A DNA stretch of 64,000 nt from Halanaerobacter jeridensis (GTDB lineage Bacteria; Bacillota; Halanaerobiia; Halobacteroidales; Halobacteroidaceae), in contig NZ_JAFBDQ010000008.1 of assembly GCF_016908315.1 (NCBI RefSeq), positions 1 through 64,000 on the forward strand, written 5' to 3'. The translations under genes and the position numbers were made by a program. The notes below the pieces were generated by a model. The model saw nothing but the letters and a program-made list of their open reading frames with translations, ran no database searches and was not told the origin of the DNA. Shown in pieces: positions 45,233 to 53,409 of this stretch. The stretch's first letter is position 1, and each line of letters starts with the position of its first letter.

Positions 45233-45293
45233 TAAATAATTTTGACTTCGGCTTTGCGGGGTCACCTCCTTTCCAGCCGTTTAAAATTATTTA
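45233..45293 (-). promoter_or_regulatory. Two-tier leader hairpin with an embedded extended SD (copy B)
   Basis: Minus strand: outer stem TAAATAATTTT with AAAATTATTTA (11 bp, exact), inner stem CGGCT with AGCCG, and apex GGAAAGGAGGTGACCCCGCA. AAAGGAGGTGA complements the 16S 3' end over 11 bases, about 105 bases before the ATG at 45161. The architecture is that of 43410-43475, but the stem sequences are unrelated. Confidence 0.78.
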
Positions 45294-45307
45294 CTCTCTT
45301 TTATATT

Positions 45308-45349
45308 ATTTGTAGATAAACAGAGAAATTCCTGTTTTAATCTACAAAT
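45308..45349 (-). promoter_or_regulatory. Long leader stem-loop of the porin-like gene
   Basis: Minus strand ATTTGTAGAT, a 2-base bulge, AAACAG, 8-base loop, CTGTTTATCTACAAAT: 16 base pairs. It lies near the 5' end of the predicted leader, upstream of the SD-containing hairpin, and could protect the mRNA 5' end. Confidence 0.65.
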
Positions 45350-45417
45350 TTATGCATTTTTTTATTATTACTTTCTTTTTTCGATTATAACTGCTGATTA
45401 ACTCCATTCTTAATCAT

Positions 45418-45446
45418 ATTATAAGGATAAATTCTTTTGAAGTCAA
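45418..45446 (-). promoter_or_regulatory. Sigma-A promoter of the porin-like gene
   Basis: Minus strand TTGACT (45446-45441), exact 17-base spacer, TATAAT (45423-45418). It predicts a start near 45411 and a leader of about 250 bases. Confidence 0.82.
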
Positions 45447-45592
45447 TAACTTCTTTTAACAATTATCAATTTAATTATTTCAGATTAATGTTAATACCTA
45501 ATTGACTAAATATTAAAATAATGTAAACTTTTAATTACTATAAATTTAAGTATTTTATTGTAAAAAATATGATAATTATTACTGTTGCTGTG

Positions 45593-47194
45593 TTAGTCTT
45601 TTTTATTTAACTTTTGATTAGCTTCAATTACTAGATTCATTAGTTCTTCTTGTTGACTACAATTTTGTTCTTGCTCATTTACTTTCTCATATAATTTTTG
45701 GTTAGCTGTAGTAACTTCTCCCATTAAATTACTAATTTCTTTTGTAGAACTAACTGCTGTTTCAGTTTGAGCAGCCATTTCTTCACTAGAGACAGATATT
45801 TGTTCGGTTAAAGCACTGACTTGCTCTGTGGAAGCTACTTGATTTCCTGCTGCTTCTTTTACTTTTTTCATCTGTTGGGCTACATCTTGAGCTAAGTAGT
45901 TTATTTCATTAAAGACACTCACAATATTTTCTGTGTCTCCTTCTTCGGCAGTCATAACTTGCACCGTTTGCTTCGTGCTTGCTTCTATTTCTTGGATGAT
46001 CTCTTGTACTTCTAGAGTTGCTTCTTTACTTTCATCAGCTAATTCTTTTATTTCTTCAGCTACTACGCTAAATCCTTTACCTTTTTCTCCCGCCCTGGCA
46101 GCTTCAATGGCCGCATTTAAGGCTAATAGATTAGTCTGTTCACTGATTTCCATTATCTTATTTGAAATATTACCTATCTTATTAATACTCTTTTTTAAGC
46201 TTTTCATTCTTTTAACTGCTGTATCTAAGAGCTCATCACCTTGCACAATTTTCCCTGTAGTCTCTTCCATGAATTGATATGTTTCTTCACCTATCTGAGA
46301 TATCTCTTCCGCTTGTTGAGCTAACTCTTCCACTCCAGTAGATACTTCAGATATAGCTTCAGTTACTTCTTGATTTCCTTCAACTAATTCCTGTATAGAA
46401 ACTGAGGCAGTGCTAATCTTACTATCTACTTCGTCTGCTATTTCTTTAATCTCAGATGATAGAGCATCTATAGATTCTGATTTATCTTTAGCCTGATAAG
46501 ATTTATTCTTGATATTAGTTGTAATCTTATTAATTCCAATGTACAATCCAAAAGCTAAGAGCAGACAGAAAACTAAACTGATTAAAGCTAATAGTAAAGT
46601 AGTATTTCTAATCTCTTTAGCTTTATTATCAATAGAATTCACTCGCTGTTCTAACTGCTGCCAGCCAAATTTACTAATTGCTGCATTATTCATCTTTAAT
46701 TTTGTGCCTAAGTCTTTAATTTGAGATGATAAATTTTTATTCTCATAGCTTCCTTCTTCTGTTTTTCTTAATTGACTGACCTTTTCTTTCATCTGAGCAT
46801 TTAATTGCTCCATCTTATTTAAACGTTGCTTAACATCCTCTTGCTGAATATAACTTTTGAGATTATCTAATTCTTTGCCTAACATATCACTACTTGTATA
46901 TGAGGCTAGATTGGCCTGCCACTTATAGATACTCACCATTTTGTTATTTAAGTTATTAGTTACAGCCGTATTAGTTTTGACACTAGGTACTAAAGTCTGA
47001 TTTAAGCTATACAACTCATCAGCAATTTGAGCGGTATTAATAAAAATTAACAGGCTAAATACTAATAAGATAGCTACTACTACAACAAATCCTAGTTGGA
47101 CTCTTCTAAGCACAGTAATTTTATTTAGCCAATCACTAATTTGCATATCTTTTAAATTCTGCGCCCAATTTTTAACCTTCTTTTTTAATTTCAA
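45593..47194 (-). CDS. Methyl-accepting chemotaxis protein
   Basis: A 533-residue membrane chemoreceptor. TM1 (about 33-52), a helical periplasmic domain (about 53-196) of the four-helix-bundle type, TM2 (about 199-222), then a long cytoplasmic coiled coil. The conserved signalling tip is [18 protein letters not shown] with [16 protein letters not shown]. The segment after TM2 is not an obvious HAMP domain. The start is TTG at 47194, 8 bases after AGGAGG. The ligand is unknown; the galT and sugar-transport genes upstream make a sugar or its binding protein possible, by inference. Confidence 0.9.
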   Translation of the reverse strand: MKLKKKVKNWAQNLKDMQISDWLNKITVLRRVQLGFVVVVAILLVFSLLIFINTAQIADELYSLNQTLVPSVKTNTAVTNNLNNKMVSIYKWQANLASYTSSDMLGKELDNLKSYIQQEDVKQRLNKMEQLNAQMKEKVSQLRKTEEGSYENKNLSSQIKDLGTKLKMNNAAISKFGWQQLEQRVNSIDNKAKEIRNTTLLLALISLVFCLLLAFGLYIGINKITTNIKNKSYQAKDKSESIDALSSEIKEIADEVDSKISTASVSIQELVEGNQEVTEAISEVSTGVEELAQQAEEISQIGEETYQFMEETTGKIVQGDELLDTAVKRMKSLKKSINKIGNISNKIMEISEQTNLLALNAAIEAARAGEKGKGFSVVAEEIKELADESKEATLEVQEIIQEIEASTKQTVQVMTAEEGDTENIVSVFNEINYLAQDVAQQMKKVKEAAGNQVASTEQVSALTEQISVSSEEMAAQTETAVSSTKEISNLMGEVTTANQKLYEKVNEQEQNCSQQEELMNLVIEANQKLNKKD

Positions 47195-47240
47195 TAGATC
47201 CGCCTCCTATTGATTGCAAAATCGAATTCATCCCTTAATA

Positions 47241-47280
47241 TTTATAAACAAGGGTCTTAAAAAAAACCCTTGTTTATAAA
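47241..47280 (-). terminator. Hairpin after galT, possible terminator
   Basis: Exact 15-bp arms TTTATAAACAAGGGT and ACCCTTGTTTATAAA with a T-rich loop (minus strand), 6 bases after the galT stop. There is no T run after the stem, so it may act only weakly or as a 3' stabiliser. Confidence 0.6.
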
Positions 47281-47286
47281 TAAATA

Positions 47287-48288
47287 CTATTCAATTGTTA
47301 TATCTTCTACAGTTTCAGCTGCTAATTCTGGTGAAGTAGGATTAATAAAATTACCTGTTCCTAATTCAAAACCAGCATTGATAGACAACCGAGGTAAAAT
47401 TTCAATATGCCAATGATATTTTTTCTCAACACCATCTAAAAATGGAGCAGTGTGCAGTACAATATTGTACGGTGGATTGTCAAAACCAACTTCTAATTTT
47501 CTAATCATCTTCTGTAGAACTTTTACTAAATCCTTTAATTGCTCTTCACTAATCTGTCCCAAAGAATGTTGATGTTCTTTAGGCATAATCCACATTTCAA
47601 AGGGATATCTAGAAGCATAAGGAGCAAATGCCGTAAATTCTTCTGTATCTTCTATAATTCTACTCCCCTTTTCAGTTTCTTCTGTTAAGATATCACAAAA
47701 GACACAGTTCCCATTCTCAGAATAGTACTCTTCTGCTCCATCTAATTCTCCTCTAATTGCAGTTGGGATTAATGGAGTGGACATAATCTGCCAATGAGGA
47801 TGTTCTAAGGAGGCTCCAGCTGTGCCGCCGTGATTTTTAAATATTTGCACATACTTTAATCTCTCATCTTGGGCCAAGTCATCGTGTCGTTCCTTTAACA
47901 CCCGCATTATATCTATAGTATGCTCTAGTCCATGAGTCCCTAAACTCCCCTCATGGTCTGGCGATTCAATCAATACCTCAGCCGCTCCTACTCCTGTCAT
48001 CTTATTATAAAAACCATTCTGTCTTTTCAAATCAGCATCAATATCTAAAGCAGCAAATTTATTTGGTATGACTCTTATATCCCACCCTGCTTCATTTTCT
48101 TTACGATTAGGGTTACTACTAGTAGCAGTTATTTCAGGTGGCGTGTCATCCTCATTCCCATAACAAAACGGACAATAGTCATCCTTATTGGTAGTTTCTT
48201 CATGGTTGAAATCGTGAGGTCTTTTGCCTCGCTCAGATGATATAACTACATGATCTCCTGTAATAATGTCTTCTCTAATTTCTGACAT
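47287..48288 (-). CDS. galT: Galactose-1-phosphate uridylyltransferase
   Basis: The Leloir-pathway enzyme that exchanges UMP between UDP-glucose and galactose-1-phosphate. The 333-residue protein has the N-terminal zinc motif CPFCYGNED, the nucleophile motif SLEHPHWQIMSTP (HPHxQ, second His catalytic), a second Cys pair VFCDI, and the C-terminal KKYHWHIEILPR His cluster. RPHDFNHEE near the start is also typical. It is 48 bases downstream of an ABC permease gene, so the transporter may import galactose or a galactoside, by inference. Confidence 0.92.
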   Translation of the reverse strand: MSEIREDIITGDHVVISSERGKRPHDFNHEETTNKDDYCPFCYGNEDDTPPEITATSSNPNRKENEAGWDIRVIPNKFAALDIDADLKRQNGFYNKMTGVGAAEVLIESPDHEGSLGTHGLEHTIDIMRVLKERHDDLAQDERLKYVQIFKNHGGTAGASLEHPHWQIMSTPLIPTAIRGELDGAEEYYSENGNCVFCDILTEETEKGSRIIEDTEEFTAFAPYASRYPFEMWIMPKEHQHSLGQISEEQLKDLVKVLQKMIRKLEVGFDNPPYNIVLHTAPFLDGVEKKYHWHIEILPRLSINAGFELGTGNFINPTSPELAAETVEDITIE

Positions 48289-48336
48289 TCTTATCCCCTC
48301 TCTTATTTTAATTTGCTGATTTTTTAGTCTATATTA

Positions 48337-49179
48337 TTAATCAATACCAGTATTAGCAACACCTTGAATAAACTGTTTTTGACCAATTAAGAATAAGATC
48401 AAGACTGGCAGCGTTACAAATGCCGAAGCGGCCATTAACAGCGAATAGTTAGTAGAAAATTGGGACTGAAAAGTAGTCAATCCTAACTGTACTGTTCTCA
48501 TCGCTTCTGAACGAGTTAATACTAAAGGCTTAAATAAAATATTCCACTCTGCACTAAAAGTAAAGATAAATAATGATACTGCAGCCGGCTTAGATAATGG
48601 AATCATAATCTTCCATAAGATCTGCCATCTACTCGCACCATCAATTAAAGCTGCTTCTTCTAAGGCATAAGGGATTTGCGAGAAGAACTGTTTGAACAAA
48701 AAGATTCCAAAGGCATTAGCTAAAGAAGGAATAATTAAGGCCTTATAACTATCTAACCATCCTAATTTAGCAACTATAGTATAGACTGGAATTGCTCGCA
48801 TTTGAAATGGTACAACCAATGTTGCTAGTAATATTGCGAATAAAACACTCTTCCCTTTAAACTCAAAGCGGGCAAAGGCATAACCAGCCATAGCCGAAGT
48901 TATAATCTGCCCAAAAGTTACTGACAAAGACATAAACATACTATTGAAAAATTGCCGCCCAAAATTGGTTTTATTCCAAGCTCTCGCAAAATTACCCCAA
49001 TTCAAGTCATTAGGCAATAAACTAATTGACTGTGATAAAATTTCACTTCTAGTCTTTAAAGCCGTACTTACCATCCAGAAAAATGGAAATAAAACTACAA
49101 TTGTACTAATAATCAATACTGTATAAACTGCTATCTTCTTCAATTTTGCAGAAGTCCCCGTATCAGACACACTCATCAT
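48337..49179 (-). CDS. Sugar ABC transporter permease (MalG/LacG type)
   Basis: An inner-membrane permease of 280 residues with six hydrophobic segments. The first is YTVLIISTIVVLFPFFWMVS. The EAA loop, YALEEAALIDGASRWQILWK, couples to the ATPase. It is of the carbohydrate-uptake (CUT1) type. It follows the other permease after 26 bases. No ATPase gene is present; CUT1 systems of Firmicutes often share an MsmK/UgpC-type ATPase encoded elsewhere. Confidence 0.92.
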   Translation of the reverse strand: MMSVSDTGTSAKLKKIAVYTVLIISTIVVLFPFFWMVSTALKTRSEILSQSISLLPNDLNWGNFARAWNKTNFGRQFFNSMFMSLSVTFGQIITSAMAGYAFARFEFKGKSVLFAILLATLVVPFQMRAIPVYTIVAKLGWLDSYKALIIPSLANAFGIFLFKQFFSQIPYALEEAALIDGASRWQILWKIMIPLSKPAAVSLFIFTFSAEWNILFKPLVLTRSEAMRTVQLGLTTFQSQFSTNYSLLMAASAFVTLPVLILFLIGQKQFIQGVANTGID

Positions 49180-49205
49180 CTAGCACCTCCCGTATAAGGT
49201 TCAAA

Positions 49206-50120
49206 TTATTCTTCACCTAATAAGTTCATTTGTACTCGACTAACAATCATTGAAATAATGATTAGTAGTACTGCTACTGCAGAAGCTTCACCCATATTAA
49301 ATTTATCAAAAGCTAATTCATACATCCGATAAACTAATACAGTAGTCGAGCCCATCGGACCTCCTCTTGTCATCGCGTGAAATTGAGCAAATCCTCTAAA
49401 ACTAAAGAATAACATCATGATCGTAACAAATAATGTAGTCGGTTTTAATAAGGGCCAAGTAATATGAATAAAGGACTTCCAACCCTTACCTGCACCATCT
49501 AATTCCGCGGCTTCATAGTATGATTCAGGAATCCCCTGTAATCCAGCTAGATAAACAACCATAAAGTATCCTGCAAAGCGCCAAACAGTCAGCAATATGA
49601 CAGCCGGCATTGCCCACACAGTACTCTGCAGCCAGTTAATCGGATCGATTCCCAGAAAGCCTAATAAGTAATTAATTAATCCTTTATTAGCATCTAACAT
49701 CCAAACCCAAACTAGTCCTGCTGCTACAAAAGAAATTACTTGCGGACTAAAAAATGCTGTTCTAAAGAAGCCTAATCCTTTTATCTTTTGGTCTAATAGT
49801 ATAGCTAAAAATAATGAACTAGCAATAGTTAAAGGAACTGCTACAGCTACAAAATAGACTGTATTACCAAAGGCACCCCAAAATTCTGGTGACTGAAACA
49901 TTTCTATATAATTAGTCAATCCTACAAATTCTATTGGCCCGACTACATTCCACTTAGTAAAACTTAAAAAGACATTAAACAAAATTGGCAGTAAAATGAA
50001 GACACCAATAAACAACATTGCTGGGGCAATAAAGATATAACTAATGATATCTTCATCATCTAAATTCAAAACATTCTGAACTTTATCCATCACGCCAGTA
50101 TCTGAGCTTAAATCAGGCAT
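49206..50120 (-). CDS. Sugar ABC transporter permease (MalF/LacF type)
   Basis: The partner permease, about 304 residues, six segments, with the first at AMLFIGVFILLPILFNVFLS and the EAA loop YYEAAELDGAGKGWKSFIH. GGAGGAGG lies 5 bases before the ATG at 50120; an ATG five codons earlier overlaps that site. It lies 75 bases downstream of the binding-protein gene, with a strong hairpin between them that should lower permease relative to binding-protein expression. Confidence 0.92.
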   Translation of the reverse strand: MPDLSSDTGVMDKVQNVLNLDDEDIISYIFIAPAMLFIGVFILLPILFNVFLSFTKWNVVGPIEFVGLTNYIEMFQSPEFWGAFGNTVYFVAVAVPLTIASSLFLAILLDQKIKGLGFFRTAFFSPQVISFVAAGLVWVWMLDANKGLINYLLGFLGIDPINWLQSTVWAMPAVILLTVWRFAGYFMVVYLAGLQGIPESYYEAAELDGAGKGWKSFIHITWPLLKPTTLFVTIMMLFFSFRGFAQFHAMTRGGPMGSTTVLVYRMYELAFDKFNMGEASAVAVLLIIISMIVSRVQMNLLGEE

Positions 50121-50149
50121 CTTATCCTCCTCCATTTTAATTTGAAATT

Positions 50150-50179
50150 AACTTGGTGGAGGTAATCCTCCACCAAGTT
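50150..50179 (-). promoter_or_regulatory. Intercistronic hairpin between binding protein and permease
   Basis: Minus strand AACTTGGTGGAGG, ATTA loop, CCTCCACCAAGTT: a perfect 13-bp stem with no T run. Such hairpins after binding-protein genes protect the upstream mRNA and reduce read-through. Confidence 0.8.
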
Positions 50180-50195
50180 AGTGATTTTACAGTGA

Positions 50196-51491
50196 TTATT
50201 CATTTAATGCTTTTTGACCTTTCTTAGCAGCTTCTTCTAATGCTTCTTCAGGAGTAATCCGCTGATATAGAGCTTTTTCAATTGCTTTTCCTAAAGCACT
50301 AGAAATATCTGGATAAGCTGGGCCAGTTGGACGAGCAAAACCATACTTCATCTGCTTAGTAAATGTTCTCACTTCTGGATTGTTATCTAAGAACTTCTGA
50401 TATTCATCACTATTCATTGCAGACTTACTTACTGGTAAGTAACCTGTTTGCTTAGCATATTCTACCTGGAAGTCAGCACTCATTACATACTTAGCAAATT
50501 CCCAAGCAGCTTGCTCTTTCTTTTCATTTGTTCTGAAGATATATAAGTTCTCTCCACCAAGACTAGTACCTCGCTGTTCTTGCTTAGGTAACATAAATGT
50601 TCCATAATTTAAATCAGTTTTATTAAGCTGCGGCATAGTCCAAGGACCAATCACCTGCATTGCAATCCGACCTGATTCTAAGTTACCTGTTTTGTAACCG
50701 GCACCAGTTTGAGAGAAAGTAGCAACTTTGTGCTTATGCTTTAAATCTACCCAATACTGTAGTGCTTCAGCTCCATCTTTGCTATCGAAAGCAATTTCAG
50801 TACCATTATTCTTTAAGAACTCACCGCCAGATTGCTTTAAAAATGCTTCCCAATTCCAAACAGTCCATTCTCCAGTACCCATAGGAACTTGGAAACCATA
50901 TTCAGCATCACTATTTTCTTGGACCTTTCTTGCTACTTCTATAAATTCAGACCATGTATCAGGTAGTTCTTCAATCCCTGCTTGCTTGAAGTAGTCTTTG
51001 TTATAGAAGATTCCTAAGTTATTGGCATCAAACGGAGCAGTATAGATCTTTCCTTGATAAGAAGATACCTTCCATAGCGAATCATAAATATCATTCTTAT
51101 CAAAATCAGAGTCATTCTTAATGAATTCAGATACAGGAGCTAAAGCATTAGCTTCAGCTAATTGTCCTGTCATATGAGGACCCATCCACATCATTGCTGG
51201 AGGATTACCTCCTGCTACTGAAGTCATAACTTTACTTTCTGCATTATCTGCCGCACCATAACTTTGTAAATTAACTCTAATATTAGGATGTGCCTCATTA
51301 AATTCTTGGACCTTCTTTGTCAGCACTTTATTATTGGCACCTGATTCCATACCATGCCAAAATGTAATCTCTGTTACTTTAGATTCTTCTTCATCTTCGA
51401 AAAGACCAAATAGAGCATTAGCTTGAACTGAAACTGATAGAACTAAGACTAAGGAAAGCGCTATTACCATCAAATTCTTTTTCTTAAACAT
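50196..51491 (-). CDS. Sugar ABC transporter substrate-binding protein
   Basis: A 431-residue periplasmic binding protein of the CUT1 type. The signal peptide (1-26, ending ANA) precedes TEITFWHGMESGANNKVL, a typical start of this family. NPPAMMWMGPHMTGQLAE, YKGKIYTAPFDANNLG-like, GIFYNKDYFKQAGIEELPDTW and GRIAMQVIGPWTMPQL follow. There is no Cys after the signal, so it should be soluble in the periplasm, unlike the lipid-anchored versions of monoderm Firmicutes. The ligand is unknown; galT suggests a galactose-containing sugar. Confidence 0.92.
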   Translation of the reverse strand: MFKKKNLMVIALSLVLVLSVSVQANALFGLFEDEEESKVTEITFWHGMESGANNKVLTKKVQEFNEAHPNIRVNLQSYGAADNAESKVMTSVAGGNPPAMMWMGPHMTGQLAEANALAPVSEFIKNDSDFDKNDIYDSLWKVSSYQGKIYTAPFDANNLGIFYNKDYFKQAGIEELPDTWSEFIEVARKVQENSDAEYGFQVPMGTGEWTVWNWEAFLKQSGGEFLKNNGTEIAFDSKDGAEALQYWVDLKHKHKVATFSQTGAGYKTGNLESGRIAMQVIGPWTMPQLNKTDLNYGTFMLPKQEQRGTSLGGENLYIFRTNEKKEQAAWEFAKYVMSADFQVEYAKQTGYLPVSKSAMNSDEYQKFLDNNPEVRTFTKQMKYGFARPTGPAYPDISSALGKAIEKALYQRITPEEALEEAAKKGQKALNE

Positions 51492-51889
51492 TTGAATTCC
51501 CCCTAAAGTTTTAATTGAGATTATTGAACTACTTTCTTATAGGGGTTGTAAACTTATAAGGTAGGTTGTTTTCTTTGTAATTATCTACTTTTAGCTTTTG
51601 AGAACGTTCCCAGTAAAAAATGAATTACACTTTTAACAAGTGTTAATAAAATTCTTATTGGCATTTGAGGTACTCTAAAATTATGAAATTATAGTAACTC
51701 CGTGTATGTAATGCATTACATTCGAAGTCTAAAAAACTTATAATCACTTATGTTTTATAATTAGACTTATAAATAGAGCACCACACAATGATTATAAACT
51801 GCTATTTTTTCTATTCATTTTTTACACTTATAGACTTTTATATTTTGTATGAAAAGCATTACACTTAGTATTATAAGTAATTTATTTCT
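51492..51889 (-). promoter_or_regulatory. Control region of the sugar transport operon
   Basis: A gap of 398 bases without a gene. It holds a cre-like site (51599-51612), an exact 16-bp palindrome ATGTAATGCATTACAT (51706-51721), and three copies of TTACACTT (51625, 51822, 51859). No clear sigma-A promoter was found. A second short palindrome, CTTATA with TATAAG, lies near 51545. Confidence 0.55.
51599..51612. promoter_or_regulatory. cre-like operator (CcpA/LacI family)
   Basis: TGAGAACGTTCCCA fits the cre consensus TGNNANCGNNNNCA at every fixed position. It lies 108 bases before the binding-protein start. Catabolite repression is the natural reading; a dedicated LacI-family repressor is an alternative. 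Confidence 0.65.
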
Positions 51890-52282
51890 TTATGTCAAAT
51901 AATTATTTAAATATCTTTGCGCTAAAATCACAGCTGCATATCCATCTACTGCTATTTGAGGAGTCTGCAGGGCAGTAGGAATTAACTTTCTCCACCCCTG
52001 CGGAGGATTATGCTCCCAATATAACTTCCTAGCTTCTAAAGTCGAATTTCTTTCATTTACAACCTCCACCAACAGATCATTTCCTGTAATTACTTTTTTT
52101 ATTTCCTCACTAAAAGTACCATTCCCCAAAACAACTAACTGCAGATTATATTTATCAGCCACAGATACTATTCTCTTAGCTAATTTCTGACGGGCCAAGA
52201 CTTCTTGCATTATAATCTCTCCACTATCTTCTACAACTGCTAATCCACACTTATCTCGCCCCGGATCCACTGCAGCAATCAT
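51890..52282 (-). CDS. YqgF/RuvX-like RNase H-fold protein
   Basis: A 130-residue protein that begins MIAAVDPGRDKCGLAVV, the Asp-containing first strand of the RNase H/resolvase fold. LVVLGNGTFSEEIKK follows, then NERNSTLEARKLYWE with Glu residues, and AVDGYAAVILAQRYL with the last acidic position. These match the YqgF/RuvX group and Firmicute proteins annotated as pre-16S rRNA-processing nuclease-like. It differs from the house-keeping YqgF and is probably a paralogue. Its start overlaps the DUF3084 stop by 4 bases (ATGA), a pairing I recall from other Firmicutes. Confidence 0.75.
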   Translation of the reverse strand: MIAAVDPGRDKCGLAVVEDSGEIIMQEVLARQKLAKRIVSVADKYNLQLVVLGNGTFSEEIKKVITGNDLLVEVVNERNSTLEARKLYWEHNPPQGWRKLIPTALQTPQIAVDGYAAVILAQRYLNNYLT

Positions 52283-52938
52283 AAATTAACACCTACTAAA
52301 TCAAACTTCACCACCAAATCATCTCCCTTAAAGATATTATTAGCCGTGATTAATCTGACTGTATATGACGCCTCTTTCTCAGTCAAAATAGTAATTAATT
52401 TATCTAATTCCCGCCCATTATATCTTAACTTATTAAATTCTAACTCTTGAGCCTGACTATCTAACTGCTGCAGCCAATTATTTAATTGAGTACTAATTTC
52501 CTCTTTTGATTCATCATTAATTATAATCTGACTGACCTCTACTCCTTTTTTGTAAAGCACCTCTTGATTTAAATATAAAAAGTACTTTTCTCCAAATAAC
52601 TTAAGATTATGGGCCAAGTTCTCAGTCTGCTGCTGCAATTCTTTCTTATCTGCTCGCAAAGTATCCAATTCTGCTTTCGACCTTTCAATTTCTAACAATA
52701 GATCATCTAACCTAAAGACAGCAATTCTAGCCTTTTGCGAGGCAAGCATCATTAAACTAACAGAAAAAATGGTAATTAAAACTCCAGTCACTACTGTAAT
52801 AATAATTGAACTATACTTCGGCCGCAATCCAAATAGTGATAATCTATTTTTTCCTACTTTCATGCCAATTTTATCTCCCACATAAGCAATCAAACCACCA
52901 ATAACAATTAAGATTAATATCAAAGGTAATCCATACAT
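52279..52938 (-). CDS. DUF3084 membrane protein
   Basis: A 219-residue protein of unknown function. Two N-terminal hydrophobic segments (about 4-22 and 44-68) flank KVGKNRLSLFGLRPKYSS, the DUF3084 hallmark. A coiled coil of about 60 residues (EIERSKAELDTLRADKKELQ) and a C-terminal alpha/beta domain follow. The soluble part is likely in the periplasm. It is coupled to the YqgF-like gene. GAGGGGAG precedes the ATG at 52938. Confidence 0.82.
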   Translation of the reverse strand: MYGLPLILILIVIGGLIAYVGDKIGMKVGKNRLSLFGLRPKYSSIIITVVTGVLITIFSVSLMMLASQKARIAVFRLDDLLLEIERSKAELDTLRADKKELQQQTENLAHNLKLFGEKYFLYLNQEVLYKKGVEVSQIIINDESKEEISTQLNNWLQQLDSQAQELEFNKLRYNGRELDKLITILTEKEASYTVRLITANNIFKGDDLVVKFDLVGVNL

Positions 52939-52956
52939 TTTTTCAACTCCCCTCTA

Positions 52957-52975
52957 TATAAAGTGGCACTTTATA
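52957..52975. promoter_or_regulatory. Exact 19-bp palindrome before the DUF3084 gene
   Basis: TATAAAGTG, one base, CACTTTATA, starting 19 bases before the ATG. It could be an operator or an mRNA hairpin that covers the leader; no sequence clue separates the two. Confidence 0.5.
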
Positions 52976-53095
52976 AATTAACAATGAAAAAATAAAAGAG
53001 AAAAATTTAAATCAAAAGCAAAAAGAACAATCAAAAAAATAAGCAATCCCAAAATAGTACAGTCCCTGCTCCTACACTTAAAGTAAAACTGCCTT

Positions 53096-53270
53096 GGATT
53101 AAGATGAAATTGTTTCGTAGCGTCTTCAAATCTAGTTTGGCAATGAGTCTTAATGAAGTCTAGTGAATATAAATTTGGAAATTAAGCTTACAAAATTTAT
53201 ATTCACTAGACTTCATTAAGACTCATTGCCAAACTAGATTTAGGAGCGAAGAATCATTTTATCTTAATCC
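53096..53270. mobile_element. Palindromic MITE-like element with 49-bp perfect inverted repeats
   Basis: The core arms 53128-53176 and 53193-53241 are exact complements over 49 bases, around a 16-base spacer. Outside them the pairing becomes imperfect but closes again with GGATTAAGAT at 53096 and ATCTTAATCC at 53261. There is no reading frame of note. A non-autonomous transposable element or a genome-specific palindromic repeat is likely. Part of the arm resembles the 12290/12546 repeats. Confidence 0.75.
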
Positions 53271-53370
53271 CGAAAGTTAAACTTTATATAGATTAAGTTC
53301 AATTTATAAACCCCCATACCTTTAAGCAATATTACCCATAAAAATAAAGCCAGCACTAAGCTGACTTAAA

Positions 53371-53397
53371 AACAAAAAACCGGCTCTCGCCGATTTT
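53371..53397 (-). terminator. Terminator after lptF
   Basis: Minus strand AATCGGC, GAGA loop, GCCGGTT (one G-U), then TTTTTGTTTTT. It starts 13 bases after the stop at 53410. Confidence 0.87.
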
Positions 53398-53409
53398 TAC
53401 TATCATCTA

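Larger units (their letters stand above)
52939..53409. other. Intergenic region with palindromic element and lptF terminator
   Basis: About 471 bases without a gene. It holds a 19-bp palindrome near the DUF3084 start, a 175-bp inverted-repeat element (53096-53270), and the lptF terminator (53371-53397), with a second imperfect hairpin just beyond it (53346-53366). Confidence 0.7.

Noticed and set aside
45190-45265. Leader peptide starting at GTG within AAAGGAGGTGACC
   Set aside because: The GTG overlaps the SD, and the equivalent frame in the other leader ends after six codons, so no peptide is conserved.
45933-46277. Plus-strand open frame of 114 codons
   Set aside because: It is antisense to the most conserved part of the chemoreceptor, whose coding evidence is far stronger.
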